Positions 25,178 to 34,810 of a stretch of DNA of 64,000 bases are shown one piece after another. Within the stretch, counting starts at the first letter, position 1, and every line of letters begins with the position of its first letter. The stretch lies in contig CP104793.1 in NCBI GenBank assembly GCA_025916135.1, positions 2,728,001 to 2,792,000 of the forward strand. The letters run 5' to 3'. A program made the position numbers and the translations under genes. The notes under the pieces are model-generated. The model saw only the letters and a list, made by a program, of their open reading frames with translations. It did not search any database and was not told the origin of the DNA. The stretch comes from Rhodobacteraceae bacterium D3-12. Lineage in GTDB: Bacteria > Pseudomonadota > Alphaproteobacteria > Rhodobacterales > Rhodobacteraceae.

Positions 25178-26383
25178 CTAAACGCGTTCCAAAATGATGG
25201 CAGCACCCTGCCCCACGCCCACGCACATCGTGCAAAGCGCGTATTTCCCGCCGGTGCGTTGCAGCTGATAGGCCGCCGTCAGCACCAGTCGCGCCCCCGA
25301 CATGCCCAGCGGATGACCAATCGCAATCGCGCCCCCCTGGGCGTTCACATGCGGCGCATCATCCGCCACACCCAGCGCCCGCAACGTGGCAAGACCCTGA
25401 CTGGCGAAGGCTTCGTTCAACTCTATCACATCCATCTGCTCAATGCTCAGCCCGGCGCGTTCAAGCACCTTTTGGCTCGCCGGAACGGGGCCAATGCCCA
25501 TCACACGCGGCGCAACGCCGGCGGCTGACATGGCCACAACCCGCGCCATCGGCTTCAAACCGTTCTTTGATGCCGCCGCCTCATTGGCCAGCAATATCGC
25601 CGCCGCGCCGTCGTTCACACCGCTGGCATTGCCCGCCGTGACGCTCAACTCCGGGCCGTTCACGCCCTTGAGTTTGCTCAGCTTTTCGGCGCCCGTGCCG
25701 GGGCGTGGGTGCTCGTCCGTATCAACAACAAGCGGCTCGCCCTTGCGCTGCGGGATGGTGACCGGCGTGATTTCGTCCTTGAACAACCCGGCCTCATGCG
25801 CCGCGGCCCAGCGCGCTTGCGAGCGTGCGGCGAATTCATCCTGATCGGCGCGGCTGATGTTGTAATCCTCGGCCACGTTATCGGCGGTCTGGGGCATCGA
25901 ATCGACGCCATACATCTCTTTCATCTTCGGGTTCACGAACCGCCAGCCGATGGTGGTGTCATACACCGCATTGGCGCGGGTAAAGGCGCTCGTTGCCTTG
26001 GGCATCACAAACGGGGCGCGGCTCATGCTTTCGACGCCGCCCGCGATTGCCATGTCGTAATCCCCGGCGCGGATCGCCCGCGCGGCGCTGCCCACGGCGT
26101 CCATGCCGCTGGCGCACAGCCGGTTGATGGTCGACCCCGGCACATCCACGGGCAGTCCGGCCAGCAACGCCGCCATCCGCGCCACATTGCGGTTGTCCTC
26201 GCCCGCTTGGTTGGCGCTGCCATAGATCACGTCGTCCACGCTGGCCCAATCCACTTGCGGATTGCGCGCCATCAATGCCGCAATCGGCAGCGCGGCCAGA
26301 TCATCAGCCCTGACTTGGCTCAGCGCCCCGCCATACCGTCCAATAGGTGTGCGCGTCGCGTCACAGATGAATGCGTCTGTCAA
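25178..26383 (-). CDS. paaJ: 3-oxoadipyl-CoA thiolase
   Basis: The 401-residue thiolase cleaves 3-oxoadipyl-CoA (and its 5,6-dehydrosuberyl relative) to acetyl-CoA and succinyl-CoA, the last step of the pathway. The nucleophilic cysteine is in NRLCASGMDAVGSAARAI (about residue 90); the general base is in NAQGGAIAIGHPLGMSGARL and the second cysteine in LCTMCVGVGQG. It leads the paaJABCDE operon. A palindrome 42 bases upstream of the start is a candidate operator. pcaF would be an equally valid name. Confidence 0.93.
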   Translation of the reverse strand: MTDAFICDATRTPIGRYGGALSQVRADDLAALPIAALMARNPQVDWASVDDVIYGSANQAGEDNRNVARMAALLAGLPVDVPGSTINRLCASGMDAVGSAARAIRAGDYDMAIAGGVESMSRAPFVMPKATSAFTRANAVYDTTIGWRFVNPKMKEMYGVDSMPQTADNVAEDYNISRADQDEFAARSQARWAAAHEAGLFKDEITPVTIPQRKGEPLVVDTDEHPRPGTGAEKLSKLKGVNGPELSVTAGNASGVNDGAAAILLANEAAASKNGLKPMARVVAMSAAGVAPRVMGIGPVPASQKVLERAGLSIEQMDVIELNEAFASQGLATLRALGVADDAPHVNAQGGAIAIGHPLGMSGARLVLTAAYQLQRTGGKYALCTMCVGVGQGAAIILERV

Positions 26384-26424
26384 AATCTCTCTCCCGTTCC
26401 ATCGAGTTTAGAAGTCAAAAAAAC

Positions 26425-26440
26425 CCGACCGCATGGTCGG
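26425..26440. promoter_or_regulatory. candidate TetR (PaaR-type) operator upstream of paaJ
   Basis: CCGACC (26425-26430) and GGTCGG (26435-26440) flank GCAT, giving a perfect palindrome 42 to 57 bases upstream of the paaJ start. It resembles the palindrome before paaG. The pair ties the two divergent paa operons to one regulator, most likely the TetR protein of the cluster. Confidence 0.55.
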
Positions 26441-26568
26441 TATTACGGGCTCGCCCGATTCGGGGCAAGCATTTTGTTACCAAATTCTCCAATCACCCCG
26501 AAAGATGTAACGCTTTGCGTGGCGCTTTACTGGGTCACTCCATCCACCCCCAGCCAATCGCATCATGG

Positions 26569-27393
26569 TCATATCTCCTCGAAATCACCATGCCGCCCCT
26601 TGCCGCTCGCAAACCGCGCCGCGCCCTTGGCCCCCTCGGCGGCAACCATCGCTTTGCTCGCGTCCCACTCCTGGCGCAACGCCGCGCGCTGGCTCAGCCC
26701 AGCTTGCGCCCGCGCCGATGCCCGGTCCGCCCGCATGCACCCTTGCGGGAACCGCGCAATCTCTGCCGCCAATGCCTCGGCCTTTTCGCGCGCGTGCCCC
26801 TCTGGCACGACATATTCGCACAACCCGATCCGCAGCGCCTCTTCCGCCTCAACCCGCCGCCCGGTCAGGATCAGGTCCGCCGCCCGCCCCTCACCCACCA
26901 ATCTTGGCAATCGCACGGTGCCCCCGTCAATCAGCGGCACGCCCCAGCGGCGGCAAAACACGCCCATAAAGGCAGTCTCGGCCATCACCCGCATATCCGC
27001 CCAGATCGCCAACTCCATGCCCCCCGCCACGGCTGCGCCCTCAATCGCTGCAATCACCGGCTTGGAAAGCTCCATACGCGACGGCCCCATCGGCCCGCGC
27101 AGATGCCCTGCACCGGAACCAGATTGCGGCCCATCGGCCCCGGCTTCGGGAAAGTTCAGCGCCTCAACGCCCCCCGGTCCGCCCAAACCATCAACCTGTT
27201 TCAAGTCCCAGCCCGCACAAAACCCGCCGCCTTCGCCCCAAAACACCGCAACCCGCGCGGTCTCATCGGCGTCAAACGCCACAAATGCATCAAAAAGAGC
27301 CTCGGCGCTCGCTTCATCCATTGCGTTTCGCGCCTCTGGCCGTGAATGAATCACCGTCCAGACATGACCCTTCTTTTCCACTCTCACGGCCAT
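26569..27393 (-). CDS. crotonase/enoyl-CoA hydratase family protein
   Basis: The 274-residue crotonase-fold protein has an oxyanion-hole motif at GGGFCAGWDL and the second conserved region AAIEGAAVAGGMELAIWADM. The segment between them (GGPGGVEALNFPEAGADG) is longer than usual. ATG 27393 is chosen because GAGGAGG lies 8 bases upstream; in-frame sequence back to 27513 lacks a site. It precedes paaJ on the same strand, so it might act as the pathway's PaaF hydratase. The pattern after the second region (GVFCRRWGVPLIDGGTVRL) resembles generic enoyl-CoA hydratase-related proteins, so the assignment stays open. Confidence 0.85.
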   Translation of the reverse strand: MAVRVEKKGHVWTVIHSRPEARNAMDEASAEALFDAFVAFDADETARVAVFWGEGGGFCAGWDLKQVDGLGGPGGVEALNFPEAGADGPQSGSGAGHLRGPMGPSRMELSKPVIAAIEGAAVAGGMELAIWADMRVMAETAFMGVFCRRWGVPLIDGGTVRLPRLVGEGRAADLILTGRRVEAEEALRIGLCEYVVPEGHAREKAEALAAEIARFPQGCMRADRASARAQAGLSQRAALRQEWDASKAMVAAEGAKGAARFASGKGRHGDFEEI

Positions 27394-27527
27394 GACACGC
27401 CTCCTCTTTCCCCTACCCTTGCCGCTGCGCCGCAAATTCGCAACGAAGCGGTGAAAATTCTGCCCTTTTCTTGCAATATTCCTCGCGTCACGCTTTGCTT
27501 TGGCGACACCCACACCGGAGACTTCCC

Positions 27528-29513
27528 ATAAAACCGCTCGCCCACCCTGCTTACCGCCCCGAAATCGACGGGCTGCGCATGATCGCAGTGCTGGGCGTCG
27601 TGCTCTATCACTTCGGCCTGCCCGGCCTGCCCGGCGGGTTTACCGGCGTCGATGTTTTCTTTGTCATTTCGGGGTTCCTGATCGGCGGCATCCTCTGGCG
27701 CGACCTTGAAGAGCATAACACCATAAGCCTTGCGCGCTTTTACACCCGCCGTGTCAAACGCCTCGCCCCGGCCTATTTCGCCGTGGCCGCCGCCTCGGCG
27801 CTGGCGGCGTGGTTTGTCCTGCTGCCGTTCGAATTGCGCGAATTCGGCAAAGAGCTGATTGCCGCCACCACCTATCTTTCCAACGTGCTTTTTTGGCGCG
27901 GCGAAGGGTATTTCGACATCGGCGCAGAAAACAAAGTGCTGCTGCACACGTGGTCGCTGGCGGTCGAGGAACAATTCTACATCGTCCTGCCGTTCCTCCT
28001 GCTGGCCTTCAAATTCTCCCGCCGCCTGCTGCTGGCGCTTCTCGTGGCGCTATTCATCGCCTCGCTTGTTGCCGCCATCGCGCTCACGCCCAGCCACCAA
28101 ACCACCACCTTCTACCTCTTCCCCTTCCGCGCGTGGGAGCTTCTCGCCGGTGTGCTCCTCGCCATCCTCGGCCAGCAGAAACGCCTGACTTGGGCGTTTC
28201 ACCCCTTGCTCAGCTGGCTCGGCCTCGCCCTCATCCTTGCGGGGCTTGTCCTGATCCAACCCTCCGGCTTTCCCGGCTGGCAGGCGCTCCTGCCGATCAC
28301 CGGCACTGTCCTGCTCCTCGCCAATGGGCAGCAGCAAAACCTGCTCAACCGCGCCCTCTCCTCGCCCCTGCCGGTCTTTATTGGCAAGATTTCCTATTCG
28401 CTCTACCTCTGGCACTGGCCCGTTCTGGTGCTCTCGACCTATTGGCGCGACGGCTATTCCGGCCCGGTTGAGGCAACCCTCTGGCTGGCCCTGTCCTTTG
28501 TCCTCGCCACGCTGTCATGGGCGTTTATCGAACAACCTTTCCGCCGGATCACCCCGCGCTCCGGCTGGCGCGTCCTCACCACCCTGACGCTGACGTCTTC
28601 GCTCGCCCTCGGCTTCGGTGCGCTGGCATATCTCAAAAACGGCCTGCCCGATCGCTTCGGCCCCGACACCCGCATCCATATAGACGCCTCCGCCGATTTC
28701 CTCCAAGACGGCTCGCGCTGCCTGACGCCCGCCACCGGCCCCCTCGCCGGGATCGGCCATTGCCTGATCGGCCCCGAAGGCCCACCGCGCGTGATTATCT
28801 GGGGCGACAGCCACCTGCGCGCCTTGATGGAGGGGCTCGCACAGGCCGCAACCCAAGCTCAAACCCCCGGCCTCATCATCTGGCGCGCTGGCTGCCCGCC
28901 CCTGTTCGGCCTGACCAAAACAGAAAGCTACGCAACCCCGGCCCAGGATCAGGCCTGCGCCCGCGACACGGCACAAATCCGCGACGCCTTCAAACAGTTT
29001 GAAACAGCCCATAGCCTGCTGCTCGTCGCCCGCTGGGCCTATTACGAAAGCGGCCACGATATCGGCAAAGGGGCGCATCACTCCATCCAGCTCAAAGGCT
29101 ATGACGCCACCACCAACGCCGAGGCGCTCTCCCGCGCCATCAAAGCCTCACTCCCCGAGATGACAGAGCGCTTTGACCGCGTCTTCCTGTTCCGCCAACC
29201 GCCCGAGTTCCCGCTATACGACAGCCGCGACACGGCCCGCCGCCTCGCGCATCACCGCATTGAGAGCGCCGAACAATATGTCACCATCCCCATCGACACG
29301 GCGCACAACCGCGACAGTAGCGGGTTTTTCACCCCCTATCTGGCGTCAAAGCAGATCACCCTGATCGACCCGTGGCCGCGCATCTGCACTGACACCACCT
29401 GCACCGTCATCCACGAAGGCAAAGGCTGGTATTTCGACACCAACCACCTCACCAACACCGCCGCCCGCGCCCTCATCCCCCTGTTCGCCCCCCTGTTTGA
29501 AACCGGCAACTGA
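27528..29513 (+). CDS. acyltransferase family 3 protein with C-terminal SGNH domain (OafA-like)
   Basis: The protein has about 661 residues. Its first 370 form a multi-pass acyltransferase-3 domain that moves acyl groups onto surface polysaccharides (PEIDGLRMIAVLGVVLYHF, FVISGFLIGGILW, and TWSLAVEEQFY). From about residue 415 a periplasmic SGNH-type domain follows, with IIWGDSHLRAL as the Ser block and DTNHLTN as the Asp/His block. The start is unusual: family members begin a few residues before PEIDGLR, and a GGAG is spaced 7 bases from ATA 27528, which would give (M)KPLAHPAYRP. The only other in-frame options are TTG at 27471 or 27495. ATA is either a rare start or a miscalled ATG. Confidence 0.85.
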   Translation: MKPLAHPAYRPEIDGLRMIAVLGVVLYHFGLPGLPGGFTGVDVFFVISGFLIGGILWRDLEEHNTISLARFYTRRVKRLAPAYFAVAAASALAAWFVLLPFELREFGKELIAATTYLSNVLFWRGEGYFDIGAENKVLLHTWSLAVEEQFYIVLPFLLLAFKFSRRLLLALLVALFIASLVAAIALTPSHQTTTFYLFPFRAWELLAGVLLAILGQQKRLTWAFHPLLSWLGLALILAGLVLIQPSGFPGWQALLPITGTVLLLANGQQQNLLNRALSSPLPVFIGKISYSLYLWHWPVLVLSTYWRDGYSGPVEATLWLALSFVLATLSWAFIEQPFRRITPRSGWRVLTTLTLTSSLALGFGALAYLKNGLPDRFGPDTRIHIDASADFLQDGSRCLTPATGPLAGIGHCLIGPEGPPRVIIWGDSHLRALMEGLAQAATQAQTPGLIIWRAGCPPLFGLTKTESYATPAQDQACARDTAQIRDAFKQFETAHSLLLVARWAYYESGHDIGKGAHHSIQLKGYDATTNAEALSRAIKASLPEMTERFDRVFLFRQPPEFPLYDSRDTARRLAHHRIESAEQYVTIPIDTAHNRDSSGFFTPYLASKQITLIDPWPRICTDTTCTVIHEGKGWYFDTNHLTNTAARALIPLFAPLFETGN

Positions 29514-29535
29514 TATGCACAGACAGCACCCATCG

Positions 29536-29640
29536 CTTCATCTTGCTGTAAATACTCCGGGGGCGTGGGGGCTGGCCCCCACTTATAACAGCGTGTGTCG
29601 CACCAAAGGTGCGCATCGAACCAGCCTGCCCCCCACCACA
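29536..29640 (+). repeat. dispersed intergenic repeat, copy B
   Basis: It begins CTTCATCTTGCTGTAAATAC, then TCCGGGGGCG, followed by the hairpin GTGGGGGCTGGCCCCCAC. It continues into a second hairpin, CGCACC-AAA-GGTGCG. It fills much of the gap between the acyltransferase and GMC genes. Copy D at 36.1 kb shares this variant start and the second hairpin, so B and D are one subtype. Confidence 0.75.
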
Positions 29641-29723
29641 GGTGCTCATCAAATCCGGCAGCACCCCACTCCCCCCCACACACCCCGGAGCCTCCCGTCA
29701 CAGCTCTCGCCTCGGACAACGCC

Positions 29724-31294
29724 ATGACCGCCACCCTCACCGATCAAACCTGGGACGTGATCGTCATCGGCACCGGCATCGGCGGCGGCACCGCCGGGCG
29801 GGCGCTCGCCGAAGCTGGCCTCAAGTCCTGTTCGTTGAAAAAGGCCCAGCAGGCCACCGCGCCGAACAAACCCCGCTCAGTTCCGAAATCTTCCTCCCCC
29901 AAGCCCGCGCAACCCGCGGCTTCTGGCCCGGCCAAATGGTTGGACACGAAAACAACCGCGAAACGCGCTTCTTCGGCCCCCTCGGCTCAGGGGTCGGCGG
30001 CTCCTCGGTGTTTTACGCCGCCACGCTTGAACGCCCGGAACCCCATGACCTCGATCATAGCCCGGAGCGGCCCCACCCCACGGGCGGCTGGCCCGTGTCC
30101 TACGCCGATTTCGCGCCCTACCTTGCGCGCGCCGAAACCCTCTATCAGGTCTCTGGCGACGCGCATGTGGCCGATCAAACCCACCTGCGCCCACCGCCGC
30201 CGCTGTCCGCCGCCGACACGCGCATTATGGAGCGCCTGCGCAGCAATGCGCTCAGCCCCTATCATCTGCACTCCGCCATCGCCCGCCTGCCCGGCTGCCT
30301 CGATTGCGCCGGTCACAAATGCCCGCGTCCGTGCAAGATGGACGGCCGCTCTGCCGGGGTCGAACCAGCACTTGCCACCGGCAACGCCGCCCTTATGGAT
30401 CGCACCGAAATCACCCGCATCAACGCCAACAGCACCGGCGTCACCTCGCTCACCGCCCGCCGCGACGGGGCTGACCTCAGCCTCACCGCCCGCCATATCC
30501 TGCTTGCGGGTGGCGCTTTCGGCTCGCCCCGCCTCTGCCTCGCCTCCGCGTCCGAGACCCACCCGAACGGCATCGCCAATCCCTCGGGCCTCGTCGGGCG
30601 CGGGCTGATGTTCCACCTCAATGAACTCTTCGCCGTCTGGCCCGGCGTTGGCGGCACGACGCCCTCCAAATCCATCGGCCTGCGTGACCTCTGTTTTGTC
30701 GACAACCAACGCCTCGGCATGGTCCAAAGCATGGGCATCACCGCCTCCTACGGCGAAATCGCCTATTATCTGGAGACGCTGATCTCGCGCAGCCCGCTGC
30801 GCCATGTGCCGATGGCGGGCAAACTCACGCGCCTGCCTGCCGCGCTCGCCGCCAAACTGCTCGGCTCGGCCCAGATTTTCGTCGGCCTGCTCGAAGACCT
30901 CGCCTATGACGACAACCGCGTCCTGCCCCCCGACCCGAACGCCGCCACCGATGACATCGCCTTCACCTACAGCATGCACAGCGAACTCCTCGACCGCCGC
31001 CGCCTGTTCCGCCGCGAAATCTCGCGCGCCTTTCGCGGGCAACGCCGCGCCTTCCTGTCGCGCACGCCCGACCTCAACCATGGCCACCCCTCCGGCACCA
31101 TGCGCTTTGGCAGCGACCCTGCCACCTCCGTGCTCAACCCGATGGGGCGCGCGCATGATCTGCAAAACCTCTGGTGCGCCGATGCCGGTTTCATGCCAAG
31201 CTCGATGGGCGTGAACCCCTCGCTCAGCATCGCCGCCCAGGCCTTGCGCACAGCCGACGCCATCAAAGACGCCATCAAAAAGGCCCCGACATGA
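29724..31294 (+). CDS. GMC-family FAD oxidoreductase, frameshifted as given
   Basis: The gene reads as a 523-residue GMC oxidoreductase. ATG 29724 gives TWDVIVIGTGIGGGTAGRAL, the FAD-binding Rossmann motif, in one frame. At about 29825 one base is missing (CTCAAGTCC for CTCAAGGTCC) and the protein continues as VLFVEKGPAGHRAEQ in another frame to 31294. Later family motifs are GPLGSGVGGSSVFYAA, ILLAGGAFGSPRL, HPSGTMRFGSD and NPSLSIAAQALRTAD. Substrates are alcohols or sugars in this family; the specific one is not known. The downstream SDR gene overlaps by ATGA. Confidence 0.8.
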
Positions 31295-32001
31295 GCCGAA
31301 ATGACCCCCGCCTTCTCTCCGGCACTGCCCTGATTACCGGCGCAGGCTCCGGCCTCGGCCGCGCCCTTGCTTGCGAGCTGACCAATCGCGGCATGGTGGT
31401 CGCGGGCCTTGGCCGCCGCGCCGATGCGCTGAATGAAACCGCCGCCCTCGCCGGTGAAACCTTCCATCCGATCCCTGCGGATGTCGCCGATATCCCCGCC
31501 CTGCGCGCCGCTTTCGCGCAACTCGCGCCGCTGCCGCCCCTCACATTGCTGATCAACAACGCCGCCACCTATCCGCACCGCGACATCCTCGACGAAACAC
31601 CCGAAAGCTTCCTCGCCACCATGGCCACCAATTTCGGCGGCACCCTCTCGGCAACCCGCCTCGCGCTCGACCACTTCGTTGAAACCGGCTTCGGACGGAT
31701 CCTCAATGTCGCCACCTTCGCCGATATCGCCCCCCTGCCCACGGCTTCGGCCTATTCCACCTCAAAGGGCGCCGCCCGCATCCTCACCCGTGCGCTCAAA
31801 GCCGATCTCGCCGACCGGTTCCCTGACATCGTCATCACCGATTGGATGCCCGGCATGCTGGCGACGGACATGGGCATCCCCGATGGGCTACCGGCAGAGC
31901 ATTCGGCCAAATGGGGCGCCGCGCTCGCCCTCTGGCACGATCCCAGCCTCACCGGAGCCACCTTCGAACAAGACCGCGAAATCCTGCCCCCCTCGGCCTG
32001 A
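31291..32001 (+). CDS. short-chain dehydrogenase/reductase (SDR)
   Basis: The 236-residue classical SDR has the NAD(P) motif TGAGSGLGRAL, the NNAA structural motif, and the catalytic Tyr-x3-Lys in AYSTSKGAARIL. It uses ATG 31291, which overlaps the GMC stop, so the two oxidoreductases are translationally coupled and may act on one substrate. An in-frame extension to 31174 lies inside the GMC gene and is rejected. The specific substrate is unknown. Confidence 0.88.
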   Translation: MSRNDPRLLSGTALITGAGSGLGRALACELTNRGMVVAGLGRRADALNETAALAGETFHPIPADVADIPALRAAFAQLAPLPPLTLLINNAATYPHRDILDETPESFLATMATNFGGTLSATRLALDHFVETGFGRILNVATFADIAPLPTASAYSTSKGAARILTRALKADLADRFPDIVITDWMPGMLATDMGIPDGLPAEHSAKWGAALALWHDPSLTGATFEQDREILPPSA

Positions 32002-32082
32002 AATCCCGCCTGAAAAACGCCCTGCTGCTGCGCCGCCGCAGGCCTCGCACGCTCGGCTGACCTTTTGACTTGCGCCAGACAC

Positions 32083-32163
32083 GAGGGGTCAGCCCCTCAA
32101 ACTACTGGTGGGATTGAGGGGCCAGCCCCTCAAACTCCCCGGGATATTTCTGGTCAGATGAAG
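32083..32163 (-). repeat. dispersed intergenic repeat, copy C (reverse orientation)
   Basis: Two hairpins of GAGGGG-TCAG/CCAG-CCCCTC type are followed by CTCCCCGGGATATTTC and TGGTCAGATGAAG. Read on the minus strand it begins CTTCATCTGACCAGAAATA like copies A, E and F. The rest of the gap between the SDR gene and thrS (32002-32350) holds no gene that I can support. Just before thrS a small hairpin (GGCGC-TTCGTAG-GCGCC) lies at about 32309-32325. Confidence 0.75.
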
Positions 32164-32350
32164 CCACGGGCGGGCCTCCCCTCGATGCTCCGGCAGCCCC
32201 AGCCGCCACCCAAGCGGCTGCGAACAAAGCCCGCCACCCACCAAATCCAACCCCGCGCTTGACACCCGCGCGCCCTCGCTGCAAACAGACGCGAACCCAT
32301 ACCCGCAACCGGGCGCTTCGTAGGCGCCAAACCGACGAGGAGGCCAGACC

Positions 32351-34330
32351 ATGGCACAAATCTCTCTCACCTTTCCCGATGGCAATGCACGCGACTATGA
32401 CGCTGGCGTCACCCCCGCTGACGTGGCCGCGTCAATCTCCAACTCGCTGGCCAAAAAGGCGATCAGCGCCACAGTGAACGGCGCCCACCACGATCTGCAA
32501 TGGCCGATCGACGCCGATGCCTCCATCGCCATCCACACCATGAAGGACGAGGCGCCGGCGCTCGAACTCATCCGCCACGATCTCGCCCATGTCATGGCCC
32601 GCGCGGTGCAAGAACTTTGGCCGGACGTCAAAGTCACCATCGGCCCGGTCATCGAAAACGGCTGGTATTACGACTTTGACCGCGAAGAGCCCTTCACCCC
32701 CGAAGACCTCGGCGCGATCGAGAAGAAGATGAAGGACATCATCAATTCCCGCGATCCCGTCCGCACCGAAGTCTGGGACCGCCCCCGCGCGATCAAACAC
32801 TACGAGGACAACGGCGAGCCCTATAAGGTCGAGTTGATCGAGGCGATCCCCGGCGACGAACCCTTGCGCATGTATTGGCATGGCGACTGGCAGGATCTCT
32901 GCCGTGGCCCGCACCTACAACACACCGGGCAACTGCCTGCGGATGCCTTCAAACTGATGAGCGTCGCCGGTGCCTACTGGCGTGGCGATTCAAACCGCGC
33001 CATGCTGCAACGTATCTACGGCGTGGCGTTCCAGAACAAGGAAGGCCTGCGCAAATACCTCAACTTCCTTGAGGAAGCCGAAAAGCGCGACCACCGCAAA
33101 CTGGGCCGCGAGATGGACCTCTTCCACATGCAGGAAGAAGCCCCCGGCCAAGTGTTCTGGCACCCCAATGGCTGGACCATCTACACCCAGCTTCAGGACT
33201 ACATGCGCCGCAAACAACGCGCCGGTGGCTACCAAGAGGTGAACACCCCGCAAGTGGTCGACCGCAAACTCTGGGAGGCCTCGGGCCACTGGGACAAATA
33301 CCAGCATCACATGTTCATCGTCGAAGTCGACGAAAGCCGCGACGGTGAAAACGACGATGCCTCCTCCAAGAACAAAGAGCAGACCCGCATCAACGCGCTC
33401 AAACCGATGAACTGCCCCTGCCACGTGCAGGTGTTCAACCAAGGCCTCAAAAGCTATCGCGACCTGCCCCTGCGGTTGGCCGAATTCGGCTCTTGTGCGC
33501 GGTTTGAACCCTCGGGCGCGCTGCACGGCATCATGCGTGTGCGCGGCTTTACACAGGATGATGGCCACATCTTCTGTACCGAGGATCAAATTCAGGAGGA
33601 ATGCGCCCGCTTCATCGACTTCCTCGCCGGGATCTACGCCGAACTCGGCTTCCCCGACTTTGAAATCCGCTTTGCCACCCGCCCCGAAAAACGGGTCGGG
33701 TCCGAGGAAAGCTGGGATCACGTCGAAGGCGCGCTCGAAGGCGCGATCAAGGCCGTGGGCCGCGACTATACGTTAGAGCCGGGCGATGGCGCCTTCTATG
33801 GTCCCAAGCTCGACTTCTACCTCACCGACGCGATTGGCCGCGTCTGGCAATGTGGCACGTTTCAGGTTGACCCCAACCTGCCCGACCGCCTCGGCGCGTC
33901 CTATGTCGCGGCAGATGGCGACAAACACCGCCCCTATATGTTGCACCGCGCCACTTTGGGCAGCTTCGAGCGTTTCATCGGTATCCTGATCGAAGAGCAC
34001 GCGGGCAAACTCCCCTTCTGGCTCGCCCCGCGTCAGGTCGTGGTCTCCACCATCGTGTCCGAGGCCGATGACTACGCCCATGAGGTCGCCGCCGCCCTCA
34101 CCGCCGCTGGCGTGCGTGCCGAGGTTGATACCCGCAACGAGAAGATCAACTACAAGGTCCGCGAACATTCGCTCGCCAAAGTGCCGGTGATCCTCGCTGT
34201 CGGCCACCGCGAGGTCGAAGACCGCACCCTCACCCTGCGCCGTCTGGGTGAGAAACAGACCTCGGTGCAATCGCTTGACGATGTGTTGGCCAGCCTCTCG
34301 GCTGACGCCACGCCGCCGGACCTGCGCTAA
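32351..34330 (+). CDS. thrS: threonyl-tRNA synthetase
   Basis: The 659-residue class II synthetase charges tRNA-Thr. It has an N-terminal TGS domain (1-60), an editing domain with [21 protein letters not shown], motif 2 in [25 protein letters not shown] (split around the Arg), and the zinc-binding Cys in [11 protein letters not shown] charged insertion, [18 protein letters not shown], sits ahead of the Cys motif and is longer than in E. coli, as in other Rhodobacteraceae versions. GAGGAGG precedes ATG 32351. A long inverted repeat follows the stop by four bases. The gene stands alone. Confidence 0.97.
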   Translation: MAQISLTFPDGNARDYDAGVTPADVAASISNSLAKKAISATVNGAHHDLQWPIDADASIAIHTMKDEAPALELIRHDLAHVMARAVQELWPDVKVTIGPVIENGWYYDFDREEPFTPEDLGAIEKKMKDIINSRDPVRTEVWDRPRAIKHYEDNGEPYKVELIEAIPGDEPLRMYWHGDWQDLCRGPHLQHTGQLPADAFKLMSVAGAYWRGDSNRAMLQRIYGVAFQNKEGLRKYLNFLEEAEKRDHRKLGREMDLFHMQEEAPGQVFWHPNGWTIYTQLQDYMRRKQRAGGYQEVNTPQVVDRKLWEASGHWDKYQHHMFIVEVDESRDGENDDASSKNKEQTRINALKPMNCPCHVQVFNQGLKSYRDLPLRLAEFGSCARFEPSGALHGIMRVRGFTQDDGHIFCTEDQIQEECARFIDFLAGIYAELGFPDFEIRFATRPEKRVGSEESWDHVEGALEGAIKAVGRDYTLEPGDGAFYGPKLDFYLTDAIGRVWQCGTFQVDPNLPDRLGASYVAADGDKHRPYMLHRATLGSFERFIGILIEEHAGKLPFWLAPRQVVVSTIVSEADDYAHEVAAALTAAGVRAEVDTRNEKINYKVREHSLAKVPVILAVGHREVEDRTLTLRRLGEKQTSVQSLDDVLASLSADATPPDLR

Positions 34331-34334
34331 AACC

Positions 34335-34382
34335 CACATGCCGGGAGGGGGGCACCCGCCCCAAGCCCCCTCCCGGCATGTG
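34335..34382. repeat. 17-bp perfect inverted repeat downstream of thrS
   Basis: 34335-34351 (CACATGCCGGGAGGGGG) pairs perfectly with 34366-34382 around a 14-base loop. No T-run follows, so it is not a standard terminator. It could still act as an mRNA 3'-end stabiliser or rho-dependent stop. Confidence 0.7.
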
Positions 34383-34810
34383 TCGCAGAACGGGCCGATA
34401 GACCGGCACAGCAATGGCCCCATCTTGAGCGCACCCCCGCTAAACTCCGGCGCGCAACCCGGCCAAACCCCAGCCAAACCGCCCCTAAACCCCGGGCAAA
34501 ACCGCCCCAAAACAACAGTTATCCGCTCACAAATCCCGCAACACCCACCAATCGCGCCCCGCCCCACGCGGGCATTCTGTAACAAACGGCCCGGTTTCCA
34601 CTTTGCTGCACCTGCAAAACCCGCCACGCGAAACCCTATCTTTTCAACCACTTACAAAAATCGCGCTGAAACATCCCCTCACGCGCTTCACGATTTTTCT
34701 GACGCTCACGTGATGCACAGCCTCGTGAGTGGCCCGTTTGTGATACCCTCGGCTAGCAATATCCCATCGCACACCGCGATACGGATTTTGCAACCATAAG
34801 GGAGAAACCA
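34383..34810. other. non-coding region upstream of the buf operon
   Basis: About 430 bases without a supportable gene. The first half is C/A-rich with runs such as AAACCCCAGCCAAACCGCCC and looks like untranslated or degenerate DNA. The second half from about 34560 is AT-richer and should hold the promoter for bufA. I saw TGTAAC at 34578-34583, which loosely resembles an ECF sigma -35 box, but no convincing -10 partner. AAGGGAGAAACC (34798-34809) is the bufA ribosome site. Confidence 0.5.

Noticed and set aside
23912-27349. Long plus-strand open frames (538 and 546 residues) across paaA, paaJ and the crotonase
   Set aside because: They lie opposite well supported genes, have Arg/His/Pro-rich composition and lack ribosome sites.
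29595-30608. A 337-residue frame extending past the GMC start in the original frame
   Set aside because: Only its MTATLTDQTWDVIVIGTGIG segment up to about 29825 is real; beyond that it is a Pro/Ser/Arg-rich shadow created by the missing base.
34560-34700. ECF sigma factor (SigF-type) promoter for the buf operon
   Set aside because: A TGTAAC resembles a -35 box but a -10 element at the right spacing was not seen, and no sigma factor gene is adjacent.
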